A stretch of DNA of 64,000 bases from Emcibacter sp. (GTDB lineage Bacteria > Pseudomonadota > Alphaproteobacteria > Sphingomonadales > Emcibacteraceae), in assembly GCA_021741205.1 (NCBI GenBank), contig JAIOYI010000006.1:1-64000 (forward strand), read 5' to 3'. How positions within the stretch are numbered: position 1 is the stretch's first letter; every line of letters begins with the position of its first letter. The position numbers and the translations under genes were made by a program. Below are positions 54,297 through 64,000 of the stretch, in pieces. The notes beneath the pieces were generated by a model. The model worked only from the letters and a program-made list of their open reading frames with translations, did no database searches and was not told where the DNA came from.

Positions 54297-55580
54297 TCAA
54301 TAAATTGGAAAATTCTTACATAAGGCAATAACTTTCTTCCGAACGATATCTTCAGTAACGCTGTTATCATTTGGATTATTTTTCAGACCAATAAGAATTT
54401 CAATGATCATATCACCAACTTGTTCAAATTCCTTCACACCAAACCCGCGTGTTGTCCCAGCCGGCGTTCCAAGACGAATACCAGATGTCACCATAGGTTT
54501 TTCAGGGTCAAAGGGAATGCCATTCTTGTTACAGGTAATATTCGCCCGACCCAAAGAATTATCAGCATCACGCCCCGTTAGTCCTAGTGGGCGAAGATCC
54601 ACAAGCATCAAATGGGTATCTGTACCGCCTGAAACAATATCACATCCGCCCTTTACAAGACGGGCGGCAAGCGCCTGTGCATTTTCAACTACTCTTGCCG
54701 CATAGTTTTTGAATTCAGGTCTAAGTGCTTCCCCAAAAGCAACAGCCTTTGCGGCGATCACATGCATCAAGGGGCCACCTTGCAAACCGGGAAATACCGC
54801 TGAATTAATTTTTTTGCTTATTGCCTCATCATTGGTCAGGATCATACCACCTCTTGGGCCACGCAAAGTTTTATGAGTTGTTGTGGTGACCACATGGGCG
54901 TGCTCCAATGGATTTGGATGAACGCCACCAGCCACAAGTCCTGCAAAATGAGCCATATCAACCCAGAAATAGGCACCAACCTCATCGGCAATTTGGCGGA
55001 AACGCTTAAAATCAATAAAGCGAGGATAAGCAGAACCACCTGCAATAATAATTTTAGGGTTATGTTTTCTTGCCAGTCTTTCCACCTCATCAAAATCCAC
55101 CATGGCATCTGTTCTGCTCACACCATATTGTACGGCATTAAACCATTTTCCAGATTGCGCAGGTGGAGCGCCGTGGGTCAAATGTCCACCCGCCGCCAGC
55201 GACATACCAAGAATCGTATCACCAGGTTGTAATAAGGCAAGATTAACCGCACCATTAGCCTGTGCGCCTGAATGGGGTTGCACATTAACATAGGCGGCAT
55301 TAAATAATTTCTTAGCTCTCTCAATGGCAAGATTTTCTGCAATATCAACAAATTCACACCCCCCATAATAACGGCGTCCAGGGTAACCCTCGGCGTATTT
55401 ATTGGTCATAATAGAACCTTGTGCCTCTAATACGGCACGGCTGACAATATTTTCCGAGGCAATAAGTTCTATATGTTCCTGCTGACGTTCTAATTCCAGT
55501 GTTATGCTACCATATAATTCTGGATCGCTTTGCTTGAGTTCTGCATTAAAAAAATTATTCATATTTGTAGAAGAAACCAT
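54297..55580 (-). CDS. glyA: Serine hydroxymethyltransferase
   Basis: [62 protein letters not shown]. Confidence 0.98.
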   Translation of the reverse strand: MVSSTNMNNFFNAELKQSDPELYGSITLELERQQEHIELIASENIVSRAVLEAQGSIMTNKYAEGYPGRRYYGGCEFVDIAENLAIERAKKLFNAAYVNVQPHSGAQANGAVNLALLQPGDTILGMSLAAGGHLTHGAPPAQSGKWFNAVQYGVSRTDAMVDFDEVERLARKHNPKIIIAGGSAYPRFIDFKRFRQIADEVGAYFWVDMAHFAGLVAGGVHPNPLEHAHVVTTTTHKTLRGPRGGMILTNDEAISKKINSAVFPGLQGGPLMHVIAAKAVAFGEALRPEFKNYAARVVENAQALAARLVKGGCDIVSGGTDTHLMLVDLRPLGLTGRDADNSLGRANITCNKNGIPFDPEKPMVTSGIRLGTPAGTTRGFGVKEFEQVGDMIIEILIGLKNNPNDNSVTEDIVRKKVIALCKNFPIY

Positions 55581-55621
55581 ATTAAAAAAATCCTAAATTC
55601 TATTTATTAACTTATCAAAAA

Positions 55622-56056
55622 TCACGACATCTTATCTATGCGACGTTGATGTCTTCCCCCCTCAAAATTAGTACTCAAAAAAGCTCTAAGGCAATCCTTA
55701 GCAACATCGACGCCAATAAGACGTCCGCCCATAACAATAACATTGGCATCATTATGTTGACGGCTAAGTTCTGCTGATAGTCTGTCGTGAATGAGAGCGG
55801 CACGAATATGTTGATGTCTATTTGCGGCTATACTTATTCCGATGCCAGATCCACAAACAAGAATACCTCGTTTAGCACGTCCTTCTTTTATGGCAAGGGC
55901 AACAGCGTCAGCAAAATCTGGATAATCCACCGACTCAGTACTGTCGCATCCTAGGTCAAGTACCGCAAAACCATTGTTGGTCAGATAGGATTTTAAAAGG
56001 ACTTTAAGTTCAAACCCCCCATGATCACTTGCTATTACAATGATTTCTTTAGACAT
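55622..56056 (-). CDS. rpiB: Ribose-5-phosphate isomerase B
   Basis: IVIASDHGGFELKVLLKSYL, GILVCGSGIGISIAANRHQHIRAAL. Start taken at MSKEII; the ORF extends to 56086. Confidence 0.94.
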   Translation of the reverse strand: MSKEIIVIASDHGGFELKVLLKSYLTNNGFAVLDLGCDSTESVDYPDFADAVALAIKEGRAKRGILVCGSGIGISIAANRHQHIRAALIHDRLSAELSRQHNDANVIVMGGRLIGVDVAKDCLRAFLSTNFEGGRHQRRIDKMS

Positions 56057-56217
56057 TGTCCATACCTTACCAACTGTTTGCGTCACCTATAATAATATTT
56101 TAGCTTGCGGCCATTTAATATCACAAGGTTATCAATTCTTCTACCATATCTATGGCAAAAACATAACTTTTACATATATATAGAGAAAAATAATATTGAA
56201 AAGCAGAAAAGGAAAAT

Positions 56218-56406
56218 TCAGGTTTTTTCTTTGGTAAGAACATATTCCATTTTTTTGACAGCTACTCGTATCAAATGCTCTCGAGGTGCCGCAGCAGGAC
56301 CTACAATGGAGACTTCCCGACCAGAGACGGGATCAATGACTGATACCTTCATATAGGCACCATTTTGAATGAATTCAATAAGATAGTCACCAGTCTTACT
56401 ACCCAT
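56218..56406 (-). CDS. Conserved small alphaproteobacterial protein (DUF6898-like)
   Basis: 62 aa: YLIEFIQNGAYMKVSVIDPVSGREVSIVGPAAAPREHLIRVAVKKMEYVLTKEK; between rpiB and hemA. Confidence 0.7.
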   Translation of the reverse strand: MGSKTGDYLIEFIQNGAYMKVSVIDPVSGREVSIVGPAAAPREHLIRVAVKKMEYVLTKEKT

Positions 56407-56456
56407 TCTTAAGCTTTCAGATTAGAATGTGTTTTCCATGTATTTCTTATATATTT

Positions 56457-57677
56457 TTAGGCAGCTTTCAAAAATCTTTTAACATCAAGTCTTGCCCATA
56501 CGGATTTTAATGAATCCACCAAATGATCAATCATCTCATCCGTGTGCAGAGGACTTGGTGTAAAACGAAGCCTTTCAGTTCCCCTTGGTACAGTAGGATA
56601 ATTAATGGGTTGAACATAAATATTAAATTCATTCAACAAAATATCAGACGCTTGTTTGCAAACAACGGGATTGCCCACCAAAACAGGAACAATATGGCTG
56701 AGTGAAGGCATAACAGGCAAATCGGCCTCCAACATTTTTTTCTTTAATGTTGCCGCTCTTTCCTGATGCATTTTACGCTCATTCTGGCTTTCTTTGAGAT
56801 GACGTACACTTGCCAAAGCGCCCGCAGCAATAACAGGCGACAATGATGTGGTAAAAATAAAGCCCGGTGCAAAACAACGAATAGCATCAACAATATCATG
56901 GGTGGACGTTATATATCCGCCCATAAGTCCAAAGGCTTTACCAAGTGTTCCCTCAATGATAGTGATGCGATCCATGAGGAGTTCCTGTTCAGCAACACCG
57001 CCGCCTCTTGGGCCATACATGCCAACGGCATGCACCTCATCAAGATAGGTTAAGGCATTATATTTATCGGCCAAATCACAGAATTCTTTGATTGGCGCAA
57101 AATCACCATCCATAGAATATACAGATTCAAAAGCAATTATTTTTGGTAATTTAGGGTCAGTAGCCTTTAAAAGACTTTCCAGATGTTCAACATCATTGTG
57201 ACGGAAAATATGTTTTTTACAGCCGCTATTACGAATGCCTGCAATCATTGATGCATGATTAAGTGAATCAGAAAATATAACACAGTCTGGTAATAATTTA
57301 GCTAAAGTACTCAGTGTAGCCTCATTAGAAATATAACCTGATGTAAACAACAATCCAGCTTCTTTTTGGTGCAAGTCAGCCAATTCCTGTTCCAAAAGCA
57401 CATGAACATGATTAGTGCCACTGATGTTGCGTGTACCGCCAGCACCAGCCCCGCTTTTATTCAGTGTATTTTTCATGGCATCTATGACTTTTGAATTTTG
57501 TCCCATACCAAGGTAATCATTACTACACCAGACAGTAATATTTTTTTCACCTTTCTCGGTATGCCATACGGCCTCTGGGAAATTGCCTCTTTGACGCACT
57601 ATATCTGTAAATATACGATAACGTCCCTCATCTTTAACTGTTTTCAAAGCATCAGAAAATAAACGATCATAATTCAT
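56457..57677 (-). CDS. hemA: 5-aminolevulinate synthase
   Basis: [63 protein letters not shown]. Confidence 0.97.
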   Translation of the reverse strand: MNYDRLFSDALKTVKDEGRYRIFTDIVRQRGNFPEAVWHTEKGEKNITVWCSNDYLGMGQNSKVIDAMKNTLNKSGAGAGGTRNISGTNHVHVLLEQELADLHQKEAGLLFTSGYISNEATLSTLAKLLPDCVIFSDSLNHASMIAGIRNSGCKKHIFRHNDVEHLESLLKATDPKLPKIIAFESVYSMDGDFAPIKEFCDLADKYNALTYLDEVHAVGMYGPRGGGVAEQELLMDRITIIEGTLGKAFGLMGGYITSTHDIVDAIRCFAPGFIFTTSLSPVIAAGALASVRHLKESQNERKMHQERAATLKKKMLEADLPVMPSLSHIVPVLVGNPVVCKQASDILLNEFNIYVQPINYPTVPRGTERLRFTPSPLHTDEMIDHLVDSLKSVWARLDVKRFLKAA

Positions 57678-57900
57678 CGCAAGACCTTATTTAATATTAT
57701 ATTTAACATTTATATTTATATTTATAGCACTCGTAACAAAAATCGAACAATAAAAAGCTACTAATATATTAACATGGCTTTATCATATAAACTGATTAAA
57801 ACACAATATTAAATACATAAATAACCCATCAATATAAGTCCACTGCCTAATATTTTTTTTGTTTTATGAATATAATATACTTACGGAAAAGAACATTAAC

Positions 57901-57914
57901 TTGATACATGTCAA
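57901..57914. promoter_or_regulatory. FNR/FixK-type box
   Basis: TTGATACATGTCAA fits TTGAY-N4-RTCAA; 224 bp upstream of the hemA start. Confidence 0.55.
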
Positions 57915-57930
57915 AGGATTTATTTAATTT

Positions 57931-58449
57931 CTAAAAAGACATAAATCGTAATTGTTCGGTCCAGAAATTTTCTAATTTACGCAAAGCATTACGGAGTTCA
58001 GAGATGTTTTCATCTTCGAAAACATTCTTTTTCTTAATAACCTGAAGATTTGCATCAAATAATTCCCCAACAAGATCACAGACCTCCTTGCCCTTATCAC
58101 TGAGCCAAATTCTGAGCGCACGCTTATCATGTTCTGCCCGCTCCTGATTAATATATCCCTGTTCCACCAATTTTTTTAGGTTGTAAGATACGTTGGATCC
58201 TAAATAATAACCACGGTTACGAAGATCGCCTGCTGTCATTTCATTATTACCAATATTATAAAGTAATAAGGCTTGAACGCTGTTGACATCATTCATGCCG
58301 ACGCTATCAAGCTTATCTTTTACGATATCCAACATTCGTCTATGAAGCCTTTCAATCAAACGTAAGCATTCAAGAAAATTTAATTTTGACCTTGCCTCTG
58401 GTGTTTCATGTCCACCGATTAAATTACTACTATGACCTAATGCTGACAT
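57931..58449 (-). CDS. MarR/winged-helix transcriptional regulator (LdtR-like)
   Basis: VNSVQALLLYNIGNNEMTAGDLRNRGYYLGSNVSYNLKKLVEQGYINQERAEHDKRALRIWLSDKG; located between hemA and hemB. Confidence 0.9.
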   Translation of the reverse strand: MSALGHSSNLIGGHETPEARSKLNFLECLRLIERLHRRMLDIVKDKLDSVGMNDVNSVQALLLYNIGNNEMTAGDLRNRGYYLGSNVSYNLKKLVEQGYINQERAEHDKRALRIWLSDKGKEVCDLVGELFDANLQVIKKKNVFEDENISELRNALRKLENFWTEQLRFMSF

Positions 58450-58640
58450 TTCACATATTCCTGTATATAATTATGCTTTGTTTTTTCTGGTTAAATTGTA
58501 GTATGCAACTCCTAATAAGGTCTTAATTAAGCTAAAAATTCTTATTTTATCCTTAAAAAACATATTTTTTAAGTAAAGTAATAATAATTTAGAGTAAGCT
58601 TTAAATATAATTATTCAAAAAATTTATGAGCGGATTATAA

Positions 58641-59645
<1,005 letters not shown>

Positions 59646-59666
59646 TAATGATCAATCATTAATTTA

Positions 59667-60542
59667 TTATTTTAAAAGATCCGTTGGCAATTCATTGACC
59701 AATTCATCAAGTTCATAAAAACTTGGTTGCAAATGTGTTGGAATTGATTTTCTGCCAATTTCAATTGATATTTGTGGGGCGTTTCCATGAAGATGCGAGA
59801 CAATAACATCCTTTATAACACTAAAAAAATACCCCTCTTCGTCAATGATTTGTTGTAATTTTACCGCTAGAGGACCTGCCATTGTATATGAAATCAGAAT
59901 TCCAAGAAAGGTACCAACCAAGGCTCCCCCAATCATTTCACCTAATATTTCAACAGGTTGATCGATGCTTGCCATTGTTTTAACAACACCCAAAACGGCG
60001 GCCACAATACCAAGTGCTGGAAAAGCTTCTCCAAGGACGCCTAAAGCATGGGCTCCTTCACTTTCTTCATGATGATGTTTTTCCAAATCCTTTATAAGCA
60101 CATCCTCTACCTGATAAGGATCATCAAAATTCATTGTTGTCATTCTGAGATAATCACAAATAAAATCAACAACGTGATGATCTGCTACAACTTTGGGAAA
60201 ATGGCCGAATATTTTACTTTCATGAGGGTTTTCAATATGGGCTTCAAGCGCAATAACCCCCTTGGATTTAATGAGTTTAGTCAGTAAAAACATTAAACAG
60301 AGTAAATCTTTGTAATCCTGAGTTTTCCATTTTGGCCCCTTAACGGCATGACCAAAACCTTTAAGCCCCTTTTTTATAATGTTACCACTATTGCTCACCA
60401 AAAATGAGCCAATTGCTGCACCACCAATGACCATGCCTTCAATAGGCAGGGCATGTAGAACAACGCCCATACTACCGCCACTAATAATGTATCCACCAAA
60501 AACCAACCCTAAGGTGACGATAATTCCAACAATAATAAGCAT
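59667..60542 (-). CDS. motA: Flagellar motor stator protein MotA
   Basis: MLIIVGIIVTLGLVFGGYIISGGSMGVVLHALPIEGMVIGGAAIG, GEAFPALGIVAAVLGVVKTM. Confidence 0.95.
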   Translation of the reverse strand: MLIIVGIIVTLGLVFGGYIISGGSMGVVLHALPIEGMVIGGAAIGSFLVSNSGNIIKKGLKGFGHAVKGPKWKTQDYKDLLCLMFLLTKLIKSKGVIALEAHIENPHESKIFGHFPKVVADHHVVDFICDYLRMTTMNFDDPYQVEDVLIKDLEKHHHEESEGAHALGVLGEAFPALGIVAAVLGVVKTMASIDQPVEILGEMIGGALVGTFLGILISYTMAGPLAVKLQQIIDEEGYFFSVIKDVIVSHLHGNAPQISIEIGRKSIPTHLQPSFYELDELVNELPTDLLK

Positions 60543-60827
60543 ATATTTAAGCCTCTGTTCCCTTTAGTCCTGTGCCGGATTATAAATTTATAATTAAATT
60601 TAATGTGTTTATAGATTACAGGTTATTAAAGAAATCTTATTTTATCATAATATTCCCACAAAAATATTTTTGATATTACTCAACTTTGATCATTTAATCA
60701 TCTATTTAATGTATAAATATGTTTAATGACAATAGTACAAAATAATTTGGACTTTTTTCCATTTAAACCATATATGTTGCAGTAATTATAACAATATTTA
60801 TTATATTATTTTGAAAATGAGAAAACA

Positions 60828-62054
60828 ATGACCTGTCAAACAGTCAAATTTGCGGATATTCAAGCGGCAGAAAAGGCCCTCAAAGGCTCTATTATTGAAA
60901 CGCCATTAAATAAATCTGTCACTCTATCTAAATTAATGGATGCAGAAATTTATCTGAAATTTGAAAATTTACAATTCACGGCATCTTTCAAAGAACGCGG
61001 AGCATTGAATAAACTTATTAATATTAGTGACACACAAAAGAAAAATGGTGTTATTGCTGCCTCTGCTGGTAATCATGCTCAAGGTGTTGCTTATCACGGC
61101 AATCGTCTTGGTATACCTACGACAATAGTGATGCCGGTTAATACCCCTTTCGTCAAGGTTCGTCAAACCGAAGAGCATGGTGCAAATGTTGTGTTATATG
61201 GAGAGCGTTTTGATGAAACAGCCGTCTATGCGGCAAATCTTGCATTAGAACGCAATTTGACATTGGTTCACCCCTTCGATGATTATTCCGTTATTGCAGG
61301 ACAAGGTACCATTGGCCTTGAAATTATGAAAGCCTGTCCTGATCTTGACATTATTGTTGTCCCTGTGGGGGGGGGAGGATTAATCTCTGGCGTTGCCATT
61401 GCCGCCAAACATATCAACCCTAATATTAAAATTATTGGCGTGCAGGCCGAGCGGTTTCCTTCTCTTCATCGAGCTATTCATAACAATGAATATGTTTCAA
61501 AGGGTTCTAGCTTGGCCGAAGGCATTGCGGTAAAAAATATTGGTGAGAAGACTTTCGAAATATGTAAAAACTTTGTCGATGATGTTTTGCTGGTGAGCGA
61601 AACCGCTCTTGAAGAAGCCCTTTGCATGTTAATGACCATAGAAAAAACAGTACCTGAAGGAGCTGGTGCAGCGCCTCTTGCCGCCATTAAAAGCTATCCA
61701 GAAATTTTTAAGGGCAAAAAAGTCGCCCTAATCATTAGCGGCGGTAATATTGATCCACGCCTTTTAGCCTCTTTGTTGATGCGGGGTCTGGTGCGAGAAG
61801 GACGCATTACGCGGTTACGCATTGAGTTGCTTGATGTTCCAGGTGCTCTTGCTCAAATTGCAAAAATAATTGGTGATTTAGGCGGCAATATCATTGATGT
61901 GTCTCATCACAGATTATTTACAGAACTTCCTGCTAAAGAAACTTATTCCAATGTTACATTGGAAACCCGTGACAAAGAAAATCTTCAGGATATTCTTGAT
62001 GGATTGCGTAATGCAGGCTTTATTGTTCATACAAATCGTGCTTCAGACTTGTAA
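60828..62054 (+). CDS. ilvA: Threonine ammonia-lyase with C-terminal ACT domain
   Basis: LKFENLQFTASFKERGALNKL, SAGNHAQGVAYHG, VPVGGGGLISGVAIAAK; C-terminal ACT-like LRIELLDVPGALAQIAKIIGDLGGNIIDVSHHR. Confidence 0.94.
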   Translation: MTCQTVKFADIQAAEKALKGSIIETPLNKSVTLSKLMDAEIYLKFENLQFTASFKERGALNKLINISDTQKKNGVIAASAGNHAQGVAYHGNRLGIPTTIVMPVNTPFVKVRQTEEHGANVVLYGERFDETAVYAANLALERNLTLVHPFDDYSVIAGQGTIGLEIMKACPDLDIIVVPVGGGGLISGVAIAAKHINPNIKIIGVQAERFPSLHRAIHNNEYVSKGSSLAEGIAVKNIGEKTFEICKNFVDDVLLVSETALEEALCMLMTIEKTVPEGAGAAPLAAIKSYPEIFKGKKVALIISGGNIDPRLLASLLMRGLVREGRITRLRIELLDVPGALAQIAKIIGDLGGNIIDVSHHRLFTELPAKETYSNVTLETRDKENLQDILDGLRNAGFIVHTNRASDL

Positions 62055-62171
62055 CTCATTGATAAAATAGGCTAAGATAATCTTGTGTAAGAGGAACTAA
62101 CATAATTTTAAACTTACTGATGCATTATCATTCAAGTAAGATGTTGATATTTTTTAACTGGCGGAATAATT

Positions 62172-63050
62172 ATGGCAGATGAATCGCCCACTATAATTAT
62201 AAAGAGAATTAAGAAGGTTTCTGGCGGCCATCATGGTGGCGCATGGAAGGTTGCTTATGCCGACTTTGTAACGGCGATGATGGCATTCTTTTTATTATTA
62301 TGGCTCTTAAATTCCACATCAAAAGAACAAAAAGAAGGCTTGGCGGAATATTTTACACCGACATCCGCCTCCACCAATACTCAATCTGGCTCGGGTGATA
62401 TATTAGGGGGAGTATCCCTTAATTCCGACGGTGCACAGGATAGCGCAGTAACCGTTTCTATACCTGCAGCAACCACTGAGGAAAAGGCGGAAGATATCGA
62501 AAAAGCAAAACAAAAATCTGATGCAGATTTTGAAGATATGATCGCAAAGAAAGAGCAGGATTATTTTGAAAAAATGGCCGAGGATATGAAAACAGCCATA
62601 CAAGACAGTCCTGAGCTCTCACAGCTGAAGGATCAGGTATTAATTGATATAACAGAAGAAGGCATGCGCATTCAATTGGTTGACAAAGATAATCGATCTT
62701 TATTTAAACCTGGAACCGCCATTTTATACAATTATGCTGAAAAAATGATCCGTAAAATAGCTACGGTAATTGTTAAAATGCCAAACCGTATATCCATTAC
62801 GGGTCATACAGATGCTTTGCCTTTTAAGGGCAGAGATAACTATTCTAACTGGGAATTAAGTTCAGATCGTGCTAATGCAAGTCGGCGAGTTTTGGATAAT
62901 TCTGGTGTCACTACCAATAGAATTGCAGAAGTTCTTGGTAAAGCGGCTACAGAGCCTTTACTGCCTGACCGCCCATTACGGGCTGAAAATAGGCGAGTGA
63001 CAATATTAATGTTAAGAGAATCTCCTACATTGCCTCCTAACTTTATGTAA
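62172..63050 (+). CDS. motB: Flagellar motor protein MotB
   Basis: HHGGAWKVAYADFVTAMMAFFLLLWLLN and OmpA-like ISITGHTDALPFKGRDNYSNWELSSDRANASRRVL. Confidence 0.95.
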   Translation: MADESPTIIIKRIKKVSGGHHGGAWKVAYADFVTAMMAFFLLLWLLNSTSKEQKEGLAEYFTPTSASTNTQSGSGDILGGVSLNSDGAQDSAVTVSIPAATTEEKAEDIEKAKQKSDADFEDMIAKKEQDYFEKMAEDMKTAIQDSPELSQLKDQVLIDITEEGMRIQLVDKDNRSLFKPGTAILYNYAEKMIRKIATVIVKMPNRISITGHTDALPFKGRDNYSNWELSSDRANASRRVLDNSGVTTNRIAEVLGKAATEPLLPDRPLRAENRRVTILMLRESPTLPPNFM

Positions 63051-63171
63051 CCTGTTACTGTTTTGATTTTTTCAAAGACAAGATTATTTTACTCTGATAT
63101 TATGTTAAAAATACTTTAACTACACCTAAATATTGTATTTATTATTAACCTCTCATTTAGGAAAAATATCT

Positions 63172-64000
63172 ATGGAACTTGTGCATTATCCTATCCAGAT
63201 GTGGTTAACTTTTGGAATAATTATGGGGGCAATCATCTTTTATGCCCTAGATAATATTCCTATGGAAATTACTTCTCTTGGTGCTGTTTCCTTACTACTC
63301 ATTTTGTTTCATTTTATTCCGATCATTGATGATACTGGTACTAATATTCTGAACTTTAAAAATTTACTCGCAGGCTTTTCTGACCCTGCCCTTATTACTG
63401 TTTTGGCTTTGCTTGTTATTGGGCAGGGTATGGTTCAAACAGGTGCCCTTGAAAAACCTGTTCAAATTATTGTTAAACATGGGTTGAATTATCCCAGAAG
63501 AGTTATTTTCGCCTGTTTTATATTGGTGATGATCATTAGTGCATTACTCAATAATACGCCCGTGGTTGTAATATTTATCCCAATTTTTATTACGCTTATG
63601 GATAAAATGGATAAATCGGCGGGTCTTGTGCTTATGCCACTTAGTTTTGTGTCTATATTAGGGGGTATGACAACATTGATTGGGTCTAGCACAAATCTTC
63701 TTGTGGCTGGTGCCTATAAAAGGCAAACGGGTTTGGATATTGGATTTTTTGATATTACTATTCCAGGACTTTTTCTCGCAACGCTTGGACTTCTCTATAT
63801 TATCATAATAGCGCCGTTGATTCTTCCCAAAAAACTTTCCCAGAGTGATGGCAATACCGTAAATATTACAGGCAAACAATTTATTGTGCAGTTAAATCTG
63901 GTTGAGGGTAATTCACTCATCGGAAAAAAATCCATAGCTGGTATGTTCCCAGACTTATCTCGGATGACGGTGCGACTTGTTCAAAGAGGCTATAAAGAAT
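63172..64000 (+). CDS. SLC13/CitM-type transporter (partial; runs off window end)
   Basis: Open to window end: MELVHYPIQMWLTFGIIMGAIIFYALDNIPMEITSLGA...FSDPALITVLALLVIGQGMVQTGAL...ALLNNTPVVVIFIPI...GGMTTLIGSSTNLLVAG. Not in the ORF track because it has no stop. Confidence 0.88.
   Translation, partial: MELVHYPIQMWLTFGIIMGAIIFYALDNIPMEITSLGAVSLLLILFHFIPIIDDTGTNILNFKNLLAGFSDPALITVLALLVIGQGMVQTGALEKPVQIIVKHGLNYPRRVIFACFILVMIISALLNNTPVVVIFIPIFITLMDKMDKSAGLVLMPLSFVSILGGMTTLIGSSTNLLVAGAYKRQTGLDIGFFDITIPGLFLATLGLLYIIIIAPLILPKKLSQSDGNTVNITGKQFIVQLNLVEGNSLIGKKSIAGMFPDLSRMTVRLVQRGYKE

Noticed and set aside
63489-63879. Minus-strand ORFs at the right edge
   Set aside because: Antisense to the open SLC13-type transporter frame that continues past the window end.

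Overview
The window is an AT-rich chromosomal segment from an alphaproteobacterium, inferred from gene content and order: trxB-lsrB/vtlR-like, secDF-yajC, tatABC-serS-surE-pcm, scpAB-nagZ-SPOR-argS-dgt, plsX-fabH-ihfA, ribD-ribE-ribBA-ribH-nusB-thiL, ALAS-type hemA and hemB. Most of it is dense housekeeping sequence. I see no CRISPR array, prophage, defence island or secondary-metabolite cluster. The strongest under-annotated signal is the 346-bp gap after the LysR gene (13895-14240). It reads as a small-RNA gene: a sigma70-like promoter, a perfect 8-bp inverted repeat centred near -53, two hairpins each presenting UCUCCCU in the loop, a third single-stranded CCUCCCU, and a strong intrinsic terminator. 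It sits directly downstream of trxB and an LsrB/VtlR-like regulator, so I propose an AbcR-like, VtlR-controlled sRNA. Other items include a probable CTG start for thiL, a 49-aa membrane ORF absent from the ORF track, a GCS2-ligase/AstE-like zinc hydrolase pair, a LexA box at ssb/uvrA, an FNR/FixK box upstream of hemA, separated motA and motB, and mobile-element debris next to tRNA-Arg at the left edge. All identifications come from reading translated sequence by eye; no database searches were run.
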